A stretch of 64,000 nt of DNA from Bacteroidota bacterium (GTDB lineage: Bacteria > Bacteroidota > Ignavibacteria > OLB7), in NCBI GenBank assembly GCA_018266795.1, contig JAFDZV010000036.1, positions 207,635 to 271,634 of the forward strand, written 5' to 3'. Below, in pieces: positions 17,468 through 28,500 of the stretch (position 1 is the stretch's first letter; each line of letters starts with the position of its first letter). The notes below the pieces were generated by a model, which was not told the origin of the DNA, made no database searches, and saw only the letters and a program-made list of their open reading frames with translations. Made by a program: the position numbers and the translations under genes.

Positions 17468-19573
17468 TTGATCGCTCATTGCCCATATTTATTCCGGCGC
17501 CTCGCCGTGCTGATCGTTCTTGCACAGGTGGCGCTCTTGCTGGTTGTGGTTCGGACCCATGTGTGCGCACAGGAGGAGACCGGCGTTCGTAACTGGCGCG
17601 TCGAGACGGGAGCCGCCTGGGAGTACACCATTCACAATACCTCCATTCCGGTTTTCAAGGGGTCCACAGATTGCGGCGTTTTCAGATCCGGAACGTCGAG
17701 GGGAGCCGCCGCGTGGGCCGGTATTGCGCTGCCCGGACTCCTGGGCGATCGGTTCGGATTTGCGTTCCGTCTTGGTCTAGCGCACGGCGTCGGCTATCTC
17801 ACCGCAACGCCGATGGATCCCATCATCGTCTCCAATCCCGATTCCCAACCTGTTCGGACGGTCACCAGCCTTCAGCATCAGTATCGCCTGAATGCAGAGG
17901 CGATGCAGGCGCGTCTCGACTTCCTGGTCGAGTATGCGATCACCGACAGGTTCGCCGTTCGGCTCGGACCGTCTATCGGAATGCAGTACGCTACGGTGCT
18001 CGCTCAGCGCGATGTGTTGAACGAAACGTCCGATGTTCGGTTCGCGGGAGGGGAGATCGCACGTCCCATGACCCAGGGCGAAACTCTTTCGCCCGAATCG
18101 GTGGTGCTCTCCGCTGTTGCCTCGGTGCACTACGGGATCGCGCTCGGCAAACGGGCGCTTCTCGAACCGGAGATCGGCGTTCGCGCGGGACTTACGCCGA
18201 TGGTGAACGCATTCGCCTGGCGGTCCTACGTGCTGGATCTCGGCGCCTCGCTCTCGCTCGACATGACGCATCGCGACACTCTGCCGCCCCCGCCTGCAGC
18301 GGTCGTGAAACATATCGACAGCAGCCAGAGCCGGCAGCCCGCCGTGCAGTTGCCGCATGCGCCACGGTTGCGTGCTTCGTTGGAGATCGTTGGTGTTGAT
18401 GAGTCGGGCAATCGCCTTCCGGCCGCTACCATACGGGTCTTCGAGGTGCTGCATCGTGAACGGGCTGCACTGCTGGAGTCGGTGTACTTCGACCGATCGT
18501 CAAGCGTCATTCCCGCACGCTATAGGCTTCTGACCTCGGAATATGCCGACCGGTTCACAACGGATTCGCTGACGAACCTGGACCCGATGGCGCTCCACTA
18601 TCATGCCCTGAACATCATCGGCATGCGCATGCGTGCACTTCCGTCTGCCACGCTGACTCTTGCCGGAGCAACCTCGAGGGGAGAGGCGCCTGCACTCGGA
18701 AGGCAGCGGGCATCCGCGGTCAGGAACTACTTCCACGACGTCTGGGGAATCGATACCGGTCGCATTCAGTTGAGCAGCGCGCCGGCTGCCGCAACCAGGG
18801 AGCGAGGAGAGGACCAGCGTGCCGAGAACCGGCGGGTGGTTATCGCATCGAACGTCCCATCGGTGCTCGATCCGGTGATCATCAGCCGAATCGAGCGCAG
18901 CTACGAACCGCCATTGATATCGATCGATCCACGCTTCGAATCGGACGCGGGCATCACGCGTTGGGGGATCGATCTCACCTACGACGGACGGCTTGTCGGG
19001 CACATCAGCAGCAGCGACACTGCTGCCGAGTCGCGCGTGTCGATGAACTGGCAGGTTGACCCGAATCGCATCAATGTTGAAAACGCCTTCCTCAGAGCGG
19101 AGTTGACCGTGGATGATTCCGCCGGCATGTCCGTCTCCAGCCGGACTCAGGTGCCGTTGGTCATCGATCGCAAGCTCCGCATCGTCGAACGGACGGACGG
19201 GCCGAAGGGGCGTGAGGCCACCACGTACTCGCTCCTCGCGTTCGATAACGCTTCGGCCGAGGTCAACGCTCACAACCGCGGTGTGATTCGTGAGATTGCC
19301 GCATCCGCTCGGAGCGGCGCGCATATCACTGTTGTGGGATACACCGACCGAACCGGCAGCCAGGCGGGGAATGAGCTCCTCTCGCGCCGCCGGGCCCAGG
19401 CCGTGGTGGCGGCGCTGGGGGCGGCATTGAAGGAGCGCCGGGTGCGCGGAGTCACGATCGTTGCAACCGGCGAGGGATACGAGGAGGGGCGTTTCGATAA
19501 CGAACTACCGGAAGGCCGGGTTCTTGCGCGCGAGGTGGATGTGATCCTGGAGCAGTCCGCCGTTGGGCAGTAA
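17468..19573 (+). CDS. Outer-membrane protein with two OmpA-like domains
   Basis: 701 residues. TTG start 4 nt after the preceding stop, followed by a signal peptide (LFRRLAVLIVLAQVALLLVV, cleavage after CAQ). Residues ~30-260 look like an outer-membrane beta-barrel (alternating pattern, WAGIALPGLLGDRFGFAFRL). A first OmpA-like module starts around 330 (LESVYFDRSSSVIPARYRLL) and a second, canonical one lies at the C-terminus (HITVVGYTDRTGSQAGNELL, SRRRAQAVVAALG). Such domains hold peptidoglycan, here perhaps anchoring the surface machinery encoded around it. Having two OmpA modules separated by a beta-rich insert is unusual. Confidence 0.78.
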   Translation: MIAHCPYLFRRLAVLIVLAQVALLLVVVRTHVCAQEETGVRNWRVETGAAWEYTIHNTSIPVFKGSTDCGVFRSGTSRGAAAWAGIALPGLLGDRFGFAFRLGLAHGVGYLTATPMDPIIVSNPDSQPVRTVTSLQHQYRLNAEAMQARLDFLVEYAITDRFAVRLGPSIGMQYATVLAQRDVLNETSDVRFAGGEIARPMTQGETLSPESVVLSAVASVHYGIALGKRALLEPEIGVRAGLTPMVNAFAWRSYVLDLGASLSLDMTHRDTLPPPPAAVVKHIDSSQSRQPAVQLPHAPRLRASLEIVGVDESGNRLPAATIRVFEVLHRERAALLESVYFDRSSSVIPARYRLLTSEYADRFTTDSLTNLDPMALHYHALNIIGMRMRALPSATLTLAGATSRGEAPALGRQRASAVRNYFHDVWGIDTGRIQLSSAPAAATRERGEDQRAENRRVVIASNVPSVLDPVIISRIERSYEPPLISIDPRFESDAGITRWGIDLTYDGRLVGHISSSDTAAESRVSMNWQVDPNRINVENAFLRAELTVDDSAGMSVSSRTQVPLVIDRKLRIVERTDGPKGREATTYSLLAFDNASAEVNAHNRGVIREIAASARSGAHITVVGYTDRTGSQAGNELLSRRRAQAVVAALGAALKERRVRGVTIVATGEGYEEGRFDNELPEGRVLAREVDVILEQSAVGQ

Positions 19574-19618
19574 CCCGGGCGGGGCGCAACAATCGTCGTT
19601 CGTTCCACCCGATTACCG

Positions 19619-19626
19619 TATATTCG
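19619..19626 (+). promoter_or_regulatory. Promoter-like box TATATTCG upstream of the polysaccharide operon
   Basis: An eight-base match to the TAnnTT(T/C)G box, about 140 nt before the probable start of the SLBB exporter gene at 19761. Confidence 0.38.
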
Positions 19627-19760
19627 CCCTATTCGACCGGCTCTCACGCTCCGAGAGAAGGGGGATGCGTTCTTCCATTGACAACCCGCCATACGAATTC
19701 GGAAGTTCGTCCCCGATCGCGCTCCTCACGTGTATCACCGGTTCATTTTGCCGACGCATC

Positions 19761-21455
19761 GTGCACATTGTTATCGACCCACATCCAACACTCTCGGCAG
19801 AAATCGCATCGCGCGCCGTTCGCCGAGTTTTCTTTTTCCTGCTCCTCCTCATCGTACTGCCAGGCGCTCTGACGGCACAACCTGTTGTGCCGGGTGAAGG
19901 CCCGCGCGCTCCGGGTACTACCGGCGACATGGTGCAGTACGATACCTCCGGTGCCCGCGTCGCTCGCGAGCGCACCATCGAATCCGCCTCGCTGCTGGAG
20001 TCGCCTGTAGATCCCGCGCAGTACAAGCTGGGCCCGGGCGATCAGCTGACGATCGCAATCCCCAGCAGCGATTTTCGGATGTTCGATCTCACGGTGTCGC
20101 CCGATGCAAAGATCATCATCCCTCGCGTCGGCGAGGTCGATCTGCGCGGCCGGACGCTTGCCGACGGCTCCAAGCTGATCGTCGATCGTATCGGCCGCGT
20201 CTTCAAGGCGAGCGATGTGGCGGTCTCGCTGAAGAAGATCCGGCAGTTCAAGGTGAGCCTGATCGGCGCGGTTATCCGTCCGGGAACCGTGACCGCAACG
20301 CCTGCAACGCGCGTATCGGAAGTGATCGATCTCGGCGGCGGCGTAATGACCACTGCATCCAAGCGTTCTGTTCTTCTGCGCAGGAATGGAAAGGCGATGG
20401 AGGTGGACCTTCTGCCGTACTATGCATACGGGGATCTGAACGCCAATCCGTACGTGGAGGGAGGAGACGTGATTCAGGTTGGTGTGCAGGATAAGAAGAG
20501 CGTCGTGGCGATCTACGGCGCAGTGCAGCGTCCGGGTGAATTCCCCTTTCGCCGCGGCGATTCGATATCCTCTCTGATCCGCTATTCATGGGGCTTTGCT
20601 GCCGATGCCGTTCCCGACTCGATCCTGGTGGTGAGCGTCAATGAACATGGCGACACGCTCGCTCACTCGTTCGTGCGCGCAACGCCGGATGGTTCGGTTG
20701 TTCCCGATCGCGAACTTGCAGCCGGCGACCGCGTCTTCGTTCGCCACATCACCGACTATCGGCAGACTGAGGATGTGGTGGTTGCCGGTGAGGTGCTCTA
20801 TCCGGGAACCTATCCGATCGAGCCAGGCCGCACCAGGCTTCGTGACCTGATTCTCTCCGCCGGAGGCTTCACCTCGGATGCATCGATACCGGATGCGGTG
20901 TTGATTCGCAGGAAGGTGCTTCAGGAGAAGGATACCCGCTACGAGTTGATTCAGCAGATCAATCCCGAGAAGCGTTCGCCGGAGGATATCAGCTACCTTC
21001 GTATCAAGCAGACCGAACGTCCGGGTGTGATGACCGTGGATATCCCGAAGCTTCTTGCGGGGAACGAAAGCGAGAACATCATTCTTACCGATGAGGATTC
21101 GCTCTACGTGCCGGCTCAGAAGGACTTCATCAAGGTCACAGGCAAGGTGAAGAATCCAGGCAACGTCCGCTTCAGGGCTGGTGCCGGCTACGAACACTAC
21201 CTGCAGATCGCCGGCGGATACGGCTGGCGCGCGGACCAGAGCGCGACGCGTGTGATCAAGGGGAAGACCGGCGATACCTTCCCGGCATCGAGCGAGAGCA
21301 ACTACACGCTGGAGCCGGGCGATCAGATCTTCGTGCCGGAGGAGTCCGAGTCCAACTTCTGGGCCGGTGTGGCATCGGTGATCACCGTGGTTGCACAGTT
21401 GGGTACCATCGTTGCCGTTATCCTGAGCGTCCAGGCGTCGCTGAAAAGCAAATAA
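19761..21455 (+). CDS. Wza-like polysaccharide export outer-membrane protein with SLBB repeats
   Basis: About 564 residues from GTG 19761. The frame is open further upstream, but this start leaves a signal peptide (VRRVFFFLLLLIVLPGALTA) at the N-terminus; the exact start is uncertain. The poly-export domain begins YKLGPGDQLTIAIPSSDF and is followed by several SLBB beta-grasp repeats (VSLIGAVIRPGTVTATPATR, VAIYGAVQRPGEFPFRRGD, VVVAGEVLYPGTYPIEPGR, KVTGKVKNPGNVRFRAG). A C-terminal hydrophobic helix (VASVITVVAQLGTIVAVIL) matches the Wza outer-membrane anchor. It should form the outer-membrane channel for the polysaccharide made by the three genes downstream. Confidence 0.88.
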   Translation: MHIVIDPHPTLSAEIASRAVRRVFFFLLLLIVLPGALTAQPVVPGEGPRAPGTTGDMVQYDTSGARVARERTIESASLLESPVDPAQYKLGPGDQLTIAIPSSDFRMFDLTVSPDAKIIIPRVGEVDLRGRTLADGSKLIVDRIGRVFKASDVAVSLKKIRQFKVSLIGAVIRPGTVTATPATRVSEVIDLGGGVMTTASKRSVLLRRNGKAMEVDLLPYYAYGDLNANPYVEGGDVIQVGVQDKKSVVAIYGAVQRPGEFPFRRGDSISSLIRYSWGFAADAVPDSILVVSVNEHGDTLAHSFVRATPDGSVVPDRELAAGDRVFVRHITDYRQTEDVVVAGEVLYPGTYPIEPGRTRLRDLILSAGGFTSDASIPDAVLIRRKVLQEKDTRYELIQQINPEKRSPEDISYLRIKQTERPGVMTVDIPKLLAGNESENIILTDEDSLYVPAQKDFIKVTGKVKNPGNVRFRAGAGYEHYLQIAGGYGWRADQSATRVIKGKTGDTFPASSESNYTLEPGDQIFVPEESESNFWAGVASVITVVAQLGTIVAVILSVQASLKSK

Positions 21456-21473
21456 CAGGGAAGCACCAGCATC

Positions 21474-22754
21474 ATGAGTCAATCGGACGATACATCGGGC
21501 AGCAACGGCTACGTCGGCAACGACGCAGTTCCGCCGCGCGTTCACCTGTACGAATACCTGATGGTATTCGCCCGGTACAGGAAGGTGTTCCTCACGATCG
21601 TTCTCGGCGGCAGTCTTCTCTTCGCGGCATATCTGGTGGTGGCCAAGCAGACGTTCACGGCCACGGCAACGCTCCTTCCGCCTGACAAGTCAGAAGGTGT
21701 GAGCCTTTCGTCGCTCATGCAGAGCAGCAGCAAACTGGACTTCAAGGCACTGAGTGAGAATTCATCGGCCGAGACGTTCGTTCGAATTCTTCAAAGCCGA
21801 ACCCTGGCGGACAGCCTGATCACGCGATTCAATCTTCTCAAGCGTTACGAGATCCCCGCCGGCGATCGCGAGCTGGCGATCGATCAGGTGCTGGGCGACT
21901 TCTCGATCTCTTCCGATCGCCAGGGCTTCATCGACATCAGCTACAATGTGAAGACCGGTCTGTTCCCGAGCGATGCGGAACAGCGTGATGCGGCGCAGCT
22001 CTCGGCCAAGATCGTCAACAACTCCATCGAACTGCTGGACAAGATGAACCAGCAGAAGTCCGTATCGCGTGCGCGCCGGTCGCGCGAGTTCATCGGCAAG
22101 ATGAAGGTGATCAAGCGGGCCGAGCTCGATTCGGTGCAGATGGAGATGCTCCGGTTCCAGCAGCGGAACAAGGCGATCGCGCTCGACAAGCAGATCGGCG
22201 CTTCGGTCGAGGGGCTCTCGGATCTTCAGGTTCAGATTCAGAAGACCGAACTGCTGTTGAGTGCCGCGGAACAGGAACTGAACTCGGAGACCCCGCAGGT
22301 TCAGAGTCTGCGCAATCAGCTTGCGGAGTTGAAGGCTCAGAAGTCTCGTCTCGAGGGAGGTCTTGCCGGAGGGGAGGCGCTTGGCATTCCGCTGCGCGGC
22401 GTGCCCGATCTGATGCGCCAGCTTGCCGACCTGAAGTTGAGGCTGGAGGTTGCCACGCAGATCTACACCTACCTGGAGGCCCAGTACAATCAGGAGCAGA
22501 TTCAGGAGGCGCGCGAGCTCCCCACGGTTTCGGTGATGGACTATGCCAATCCGCCGATCAGGCGCTCTGCTCCGCGCAGAACGGTGATGATGTTCATCGT
22601 TGTTGCGGCGCTGGTTGTCTTTGCAACCGTGGTGATCTTCCTCCTCGAAGCCTATCGAAAAAGCTGGGCCGATCTCGACAAGGGCAAACGTCTTCAGTTG
22701 CGCCAGGTGATGGGCCGCAGGTCGAAGGAACGTTCCACTACCGATATCTCCTGA
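21474..22754 (+). CDS. Wzz/GNVR-type polysaccharide chain-length or co-polymerase protein
   Basis: 426 residues. Two membrane helices bracket a large periplasmic coiled-coil: TM1 at ~38-58 (KVFLTIVLGGSLLFAAYLVV) and TM2 near 365-385 (RTVMMFIVVAALVVFATVVI), with PPIRRSAPRR just before TM2, the usual proline-rich signature. The middle is rich in predicted coiled-coil (LQVQIQKTELLLSAAEQELN). No tyrosine-kinase Walker motifs follow, so it is a stand-alone chain-length regulator. It links inner-membrane polymerisation to the Wza-like channel encoded 18 nt upstream. Its stop overlaps the next start (TGATG). Confidence 0.88.
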   Translation: MSQSDDTSGSNGYVGNDAVPPRVHLYEYLMVFARYRKVFLTIVLGGSLLFAAYLVVAKQTFTATATLLPPDKSEGVSLSSLMQSSSKLDFKALSENSSAETFVRILQSRTLADSLITRFNLLKRYEIPAGDRELAIDQVLGDFSISSDRQGFIDISYNVKTGLFPSDAEQRDAAQLSAKIVNNSIELLDKMNQQKSVSRARRSREFIGKMKVIKRAELDSVQMEMLRFQQRNKAIALDKQIGASVEGLSDLQVQIQKTELLLSAAEQELNSETPQVQSLRNQLAELKAQKSRLEGGLAGGEALGIPLRGVPDLMRQLADLKLRLEVATQIYTYLEAQYNQEQIQEARELPTVSVMDYANPPIRRSAPRRTVMMFIVVAALVVFATVVIFLLEAYRKSWADLDKGKRLQLRQVMGRRSKERSTTDIS

Positions 22755-23980
22755 TGAGCGGTTCCTCCGAACAACGCGGTTCGAGCGGGGCGCGGCCGTT
22801 GCGTGTGCTTGCCGTGGACAAGGTGGCGGTGCTGCGCAACAATCGCGAGCGCTATCACACTCTGGTGGAGCGCGCCGATGTGGAACTGACCCTGCTCGCT
22901 CCAACGCGCTGGCTGGAGAACTGTGTGATGGAGCCGTATCAGCCCGAGTCCGGGGAGCCGTATACGACGGTGCTCGGCACGCCAAGCTGGCCGGGGAGGG
23001 AACTGCGCTCCATCTACTATACCGGCATCGTTCGCGCGCTGCGCCGGTCGCGGCCGGAGGTGATTCTCCTGATGGAGGAATCGTTCTCGCTCTTCGCGCT
23101 CCAGGTGGTACTGCTGAAGATGCTCTTCGCTCCGCGCGCGAAGGTGATCTTCTACAGCTTCAACATCACATCGTACAAACGTTTTCCGTACCGGCCATCG
23201 TGGTTCTACCGGCTGCTCGGCGATACCGTGATGGCGATGTGCCACGCCGGGCTTTGCGTAAGCCGCCGTGCCGAGATGGTGCTGCGCGAATCCTCCTTCA
23301 AGGGGAGAATCCAGGTGCTCTTCTTCGGCATCAACGACAAGCTGTTCACGGCCACACCGCGCGACGAAGCGCGCGAACGGCTGGCGCTGCCGCGCGATGC
23401 GAAGTTGTTTCTGTATGCAGGGCGGCTGCTGGAGCAGAAGGGAATCCAGGACCTCGTGGACGCCTTCGCACGTCTTCACGCCGAGCGACCCCGGAGCGCC
23501 ACACACCTGTTGATCGTAGGCGACGGTGAGTACGGTGAGGTGCTGCAGGCCAGGGTGGCCGCACTGGGCCCAGGCCCGTCCATCGAGTTCCGGCATGCGG
23601 TGCCGATCGAGCAGATGGCCACCTACATGAGCGCGGCCGATGCGTTCGTACTGCCGTCGCGTGCGGACTGGAACGAACAGTTCGGCCGTGTCAACGCGGA
23701 GGCCATGCTTGTCGGCACCACAATCATCGGCTCCACGAGCGGCGAGATTCCGGTGGTGATCGAAGACGGCGGCTACATCTTCACGGCGGGTGATGTGGAG
23801 GATCTGAAGCGGACGATGGAGAGGATCCTTGATGATCCCGCCGATGCCGCCGCCCGGCGTGTGCGCGGCCGTGAGATTGCCATGAAGAAATATTCGCTGC
23901 TGGGATTCGTTGACGGGCTCATCGAGCTCTTCTCCGATCTCACTGGCAGGGCCGTGCGCCGCGCGGAGGCTGGAGGATGA
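22754..23980 (+). CDS. GT-B glycosyltransferase, family 4 type
   Basis: 408 residues. Cytoplasmic transfer of a sugar from an activated nucleotide donor to a growing lipid-linked glycan. The C-terminal donor-binding domain contains LFLYAGRLLEQKGIQDLVDA, LIVGDGEYGEVL, and the EX7E region NEQFGRVNAEAMLVGTTIIG, which is diagnostic of GT4. The N-terminal acceptor domain is less conserved. It overlaps both neighbours by a few bases, so the operon is translationally coupled. Sugar specificity is unknown. Confidence 0.9.
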   Translation: MSGSSEQRGSSGARPLRVLAVDKVAVLRNNRERYHTLVERADVELTLLAPTRWLENCVMEPYQPESGEPYTTVLGTPSWPGRELRSIYYTGIVRALRRSRPEVILLMEESFSLFALQVVLLKMLFAPRAKVIFYSFNITSYKRFPYRPSWFYRLLGDTVMAMCHAGLCVSRRAEMVLRESSFKGRIQVLFFGINDKLFTATPRDEARERLALPRDAKLFLYAGRLLEQKGIQDLVDAFARLHAERPRSATHLLIVGDGEYGEVLQARVAALGPGPSIEFRHAVPIEQMATYMSAADAFVLPSRADWNEQFGRVNAEAMLVGTTIIGSTSGEIPVVIEDGGYIFTAGDVEDLKRTMERILDDPADAAARRVRGREIAMKKYSLLGFVDGLIELFSDLTGRAVRRAEAGG

Positions 23981-25347
23981 CTGCTGCAGAGGATAGCGTC
24001 CATATGGATGATCCGGACGGATCGCGTCTCGGACTTCTCTCCGCGGGGGAGTTGTTCAAGCGCTATGCCACGGACCCGCTGCGCCTTCTCACCATCGTTC
24101 TCTCCACGGTTGTGCTGGGCTACGGCGCACGCGTGGACAATCACTCTCCGTTCACCGTTCCATTCCTCGAAAACCTTGTAGGCTCCAGCTTCACCGGCAT
24201 TGAAGTACTGGTTGCGCTGATCTTCCTTCTGGAAACGCTTCGGCGTCTGGTGCGGCGCGACTTCTGGCTGAACCGGTCGCCAGTTACGCGGCCCATGATC
24301 TGGGTGGGAATCGTGCTCGGCGTCTCGCCGTTCCTGCGAATGATCTTCGAGGAGAACAGGCTTCGCATTCCGCTGGAGATCATCGAGACTCCCGGGGTCG
24401 TGCTGGCGTTCTTCCTCTGGCTCTACGTCTACCGGCGCGAGGATATTCAGCTGATGCTCTGGCTGGTGCTGATTGCAGGGCTCTTCAAATCCATAGAAGG
24501 GGTCGCGATCTTCCTCAGCGTGGGGCTGGGCTGGGGCCTCCTGACGGGATGGCGGGACGCAATGCTGATGGCGGTTGTGCTGCTGGCGATCTTCTTCTCC
24601 TTCGCCATCACGCCGGGGGGGAGCAAAGCCTATCAGAACGTGCGGCGCTTCGCATTCTGGCTGCTGCCGGTGGCGATGTTCACCTACATCGGCTCCACGC
24701 GCAGATCCTTCGTGCTCGGGGCGGGGGCGGCGATCGTGGTCCTCGTGTTCTTCTTCCGGCAGAACGAACGCCGCCGCCTACTCGTGATGGCGCTTCCGCT
24801 GGTCGGCGTTCTGGGCATCGCCGCAACGGCGCTTATCGGATCGAATCAGTTCGTGGATCGCCTCGGAGTAATCGGCGATCCCACAAGCGAGGGCTCCGCC
24901 TCCTATCGGCTCATCGAGATCTACAACATCTCCAACATGATCGCCGAGCGGCCGATCTTCGGGTGGCCGATGGGCGTGTCGTGGCGCAACTACACGCTGC
25001 TCGAGGTGGAGAACGTGAGCCCCGTGATCCCGCACAACACGTACCTGTATATCACGTGGCGCGGCGGCTTCCTGGGGCTCGCGATATGGATCTGGGTGCT
25101 GATCGCCATGTTGCGCATGCACTTCCGCACCATCCGCGCGGCGCGAACACCGTACGAGCGTTTCCTCGCGTTCTGGTTGACCGCCGCAACCATCTCCGTG
25201 ATCGTTGCGGGCTTTACCATGAATGTCGGGTCCGATCGGCTGAAGTGGTTCTATCCATTCTTCATGGTGATGACAAGCTATCTTCCGGGCGCGTGGCCCG
25301 CTCGCAGGGTGAAGGCACTCCGCGCCCGCACTGCGCTCGCGGAGTGA
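23977..25347 (+). CDS. O-antigen polymerase/ligase-like (Wzy/WaaL) polytopic membrane protein
   Basis: 456 residues with about ten hydrophobic helices. After a short cytoplasmic N-terminus the helices begin near residue 35. The family loop in the second half is present: IAERPIFGWPMGVS, then PHNTYLYITWRGGFLGLAIW (the H-N-x-x-L and G-x-x-G pattern of Wzy_C). The family either polymerises glycan repeat units or ligates them to an acceptor in the periplasm. Given the wza-like/wzz-like/GT4 context I favour polymerase, but sequence alone does not settle it. ATG start overlaps the preceding stop. Last gene of the export operon. Confidence 0.84.
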   Translation: MTAAEDSVHMDDPDGSRLGLLSAGELFKRYATDPLRLLTIVLSTVVLGYGARVDNHSPFTVPFLENLVGSSFTGIEVLVALIFLLETLRRLVRRDFWLNRSPVTRPMIWVGIVLGVSPFLRMIFEENRLRIPLEIIETPGVVLAFFLWLYVYRREDIQLMLWLVLIAGLFKSIEGVAIFLSVGLGWGLLTGWRDAMLMAVVLLAIFFSFAITPGGSKAYQNVRRFAFWLLPVAMFTYIGSTRRSFVLGAGAAIVVLVFFFRQNERRRLLVMALPLVGVLGIAATALIGSNQFVDRLGVIGDPTSEGSASYRLIEIYNISNMIAERPIFGWPMGVSWRNYTLLEVENVSPVIPHNTYLYITWRGGFLGLAIWIWVLIAMLRMHFRTIRAARTPYERFLAFWLTAATISVIVAGFTMNVGSDRLKWFYPFFMVMTSYLPGAWPARRVKALRARTALAE

Positions 25348-25543
25348 CGCCTCCATGGTTCCTGAAATGCCTTGACTGGCGACCACAGGCAGCCGCAGTT
25401 TGTGCGGTATAGTTACGTCACTACGGGCCAGCGATGCAGGCTCACGGTTCCTGCCGGAACCGGGCTACCCTGCCGGCAGGCCGTGCAGCGTCAACACGCA
25501 GGCACTTCAGGTACGGCCGCGAGCCGTGCACCATTCCAATCGT

Positions 25544-28500
25544 ATGCGATCACCGGCGAAATTCCTTCTTGCTCTCTTCACCGCAGGTACGGCGCTGTTA
25601 CTGTGCCGCCCCGAAGCCTGCGCGCAAGTCCGTACCGGCGCAGCCAGCGTCAGCATCGTAACGTCGGGCGATCGCGGCCTTACGTTCGACGTGCGCAACC
25701 TGGGCGTGCATGCCGTTGGCTCGGACTCCACGCTGGTGCTCCTGCCGAACGCTCCCCGTTTCCTCTCCACCGGACGCAGCCCCAAGCTGCCGCCGCTTGT
25801 ATTTGCTGCCGGCATTCCGTTCGATGCCACCGATCTTCAGGTTTCCATACAGCCGATAGTCATTGATACCGTACGGCTCGCCCACCCGGCGGTCATTCCC
25901 GGCGATCCGTTGCCCGTTGTTTCGCTTCGCGGGGCCAGCGTGCAGCGCGGGCTGCGAACAACCGCCGTGATCTATCAGCCGGCCCGCATCGAGGGGCGAA
26001 CCGCATACGTGATTCGCGACGCCCGCATCACCCTCTCGTGGCGCGGCGGCGCCTCTGCGAAGAACGGCCGGCCTCGCAGCGAGAGCCCCGCAATGGAGGA
26101 GGTTGCCCGCCAGACGATTCTGAATTACGATCGCGCGCGCGCCTGGCGCACAAGGCCGAATGCACCGGGTCTGTTGCGCGCCTCCGCATGGGGTATGGAT
26201 CGCGGCGTGGTGATGCTTGCAGGGCACGACGGTCTCTACAGCGCCAGCGTTGCGGACCTGACGGCGGCCGGTGCGCAGGGACTTTCCGGTACATCGGTCT
26301 CGGGGCTGCGCGTCACCAACCGCCGGACGCCGGTTCGGTTCTACGTGGATGACCGCAACGGCAACGGCCTGTTCGATGCCGATGACCGGCTGGAGTTCTA
26401 TGCTCACCGCAATCCCGGCGAGGAACAGGGATTCTACTACAGCGATGTCACGGACACCAATGCCTACCTGGTCACATGGAACGGCGGTGCCGGAGCCGGC
26501 CTGCTGCTCGAGTCGCGCAGCGGAACCGGTTCTGCGCCCGAACTTCAGGGCTACGATTCCACACTTCACATCGAACAGGAAAATGTCTACTTCCCCGGGC
26601 TCACGCTGAGTGATTTTCAAGGCGGAGATATCGCCACGATTCATGTCTCGGAGCGCGTGAAAAACGAGCGCTTCTACTGGGGGCGGGTGGACTATCCGCA
26701 GCAGAAGATCCTCACGTTCAACTGTTCACCGGCGTACGCACCGAACTCCACGGTACGTTTCTCGGTGCGGATGGCCGGGGTCTCCGACACCGTGCACCAG
26801 CCGGACTTTCAGTTGAACGGTATCGACCTCGGCTCGCGCCAGGTGGATCACTTCTCCGACACGACGTTCGTGTTCGATATCCCAACCAGCTATCTGCTGA
26901 ACGGACGCAACACATTGGTGATCGTTCCCACCGTTCCCGACGGGAACGATCAGCCCACGTGGGGAAGCGTGCGGGCCGACGTGATCTACTACGACTACAT
27001 CGAACTGCAGGGGCGCTGGCTCCCCTCGACGTTCAACGATGACGATCCCAAGGTTCGCATTCCGTTCGATGCCTCGGGGCCAGTTCGCGTTGCGCTGAAC
27101 GGTCTGCATGCACCTGCCACTCACGCCGCATCCGCGACCGGACGAACGCTCGTGGACTCCTCGCAACGCGGCTGGCTGTTCCGGATGACGTCGCGGCAGT
27201 TCGATCAGATCGCACTGCGCCAGTTCCCCGGCTTCGCAGCGCAGCTCGGCGACTCGATGCTTCTCTCGCCGCGCGATCTCGGCGGCATCATGCTGATCGA
27301 GGCAGGTGGTTCCACCGGGCGGGCGCTTCGTTCCGCCTTCTACAATCTCTACGGAGTAACTCAGGCCGCGCGCGATCAGGCCCTGGCCGATGCGCGCAGC
27401 TTTCTTGAATCGGTGGGGGATGGAAACATTGTCCTTGCCGGGTTCTCCGTAGGCGGCGGCGAGCAGGGGGAGCTGCCGCAGGAGTTGAAGGATGCCTTCG
27501 GCGCGCTCGGCGCGAAGAGCGTGCTCGGCAACAACTTCGTTTCCTCATGGACGTTCGCCGCACGCAAGGGGGCGCCATCAACGGCCGTCGAGCGCTATGC
27601 ATCCCTTGGCGACAACAATCGAGGCGTGTCGATGGATGCGTTCATCCCCGATCCCGGCGGCGATGCATATCGTTCGGTGGTGACGCTGAGCGGAGTTGCT
27701 GGGGAGGAGTTCCAGATGGGGGCATTGCACGCCCCGCCGCTTCGGAATCACGCAGGTGATTCGCTTGTGAGCAGTGCGAATCGCGCGGACATGCTGGTGA
27801 TCACGCATCCAGGTTTTCGCCCGGAGGCGGAGCGGCTTGCAACGCATCGGGCCGCCAATCCCCCGGTGCCCGGGCAGTTCACCGTTCGCGTCGTGGACGT
27901 GAACACGATCTACGACGAGTTCAACGACGGTGTGAAGTCGCCGCTTGCGATCAGGCGCTTCCTGCAATACGCGGACTCCGCATGGACGTCGCCGACGCCC
28001 GGCTATGTGCTTCTGTTCGGCGACGCCTCGTGGGACCCGCAGCAGAGGCTGCCGGGATCGACCATGCGCGACTTCGTGCCCACGATGGGGATCCCCTCCA
28101 CGGACTATCTCTACACCGTCGCGTTCGGCGATACGCTGGATCAGATCTGGCAGCAGGTGATCGGCCGTCTTCCCGTTACCAGCGACGCCGATGCGCGCGC
28201 GGTTGTCGACAAGATCGTGGAGTACGATTCGCTCCCGCCGGCGTACTGGAACAAACGTTTCGTCTATCTGGCCGGCGGATCCAGCACGAGCGAGGTGGAA
28301 TCGCATCGCCTTGAGAACGAGAACCTGGCCGATGGCTACGTGCTCGCGCCGCCGTTTCTCGGTGATACGGCGATGATCTATCGCACCTCGGACAACCTTG
28401 CACTCCCTGATGCCAAGGATGCGCCATGGGCGCAGCGCGAGATCAACAAGGGAGCGCTGTGGGTGAACTTCGTGGGTCACGGCGCGATCGACGTTGCCGA

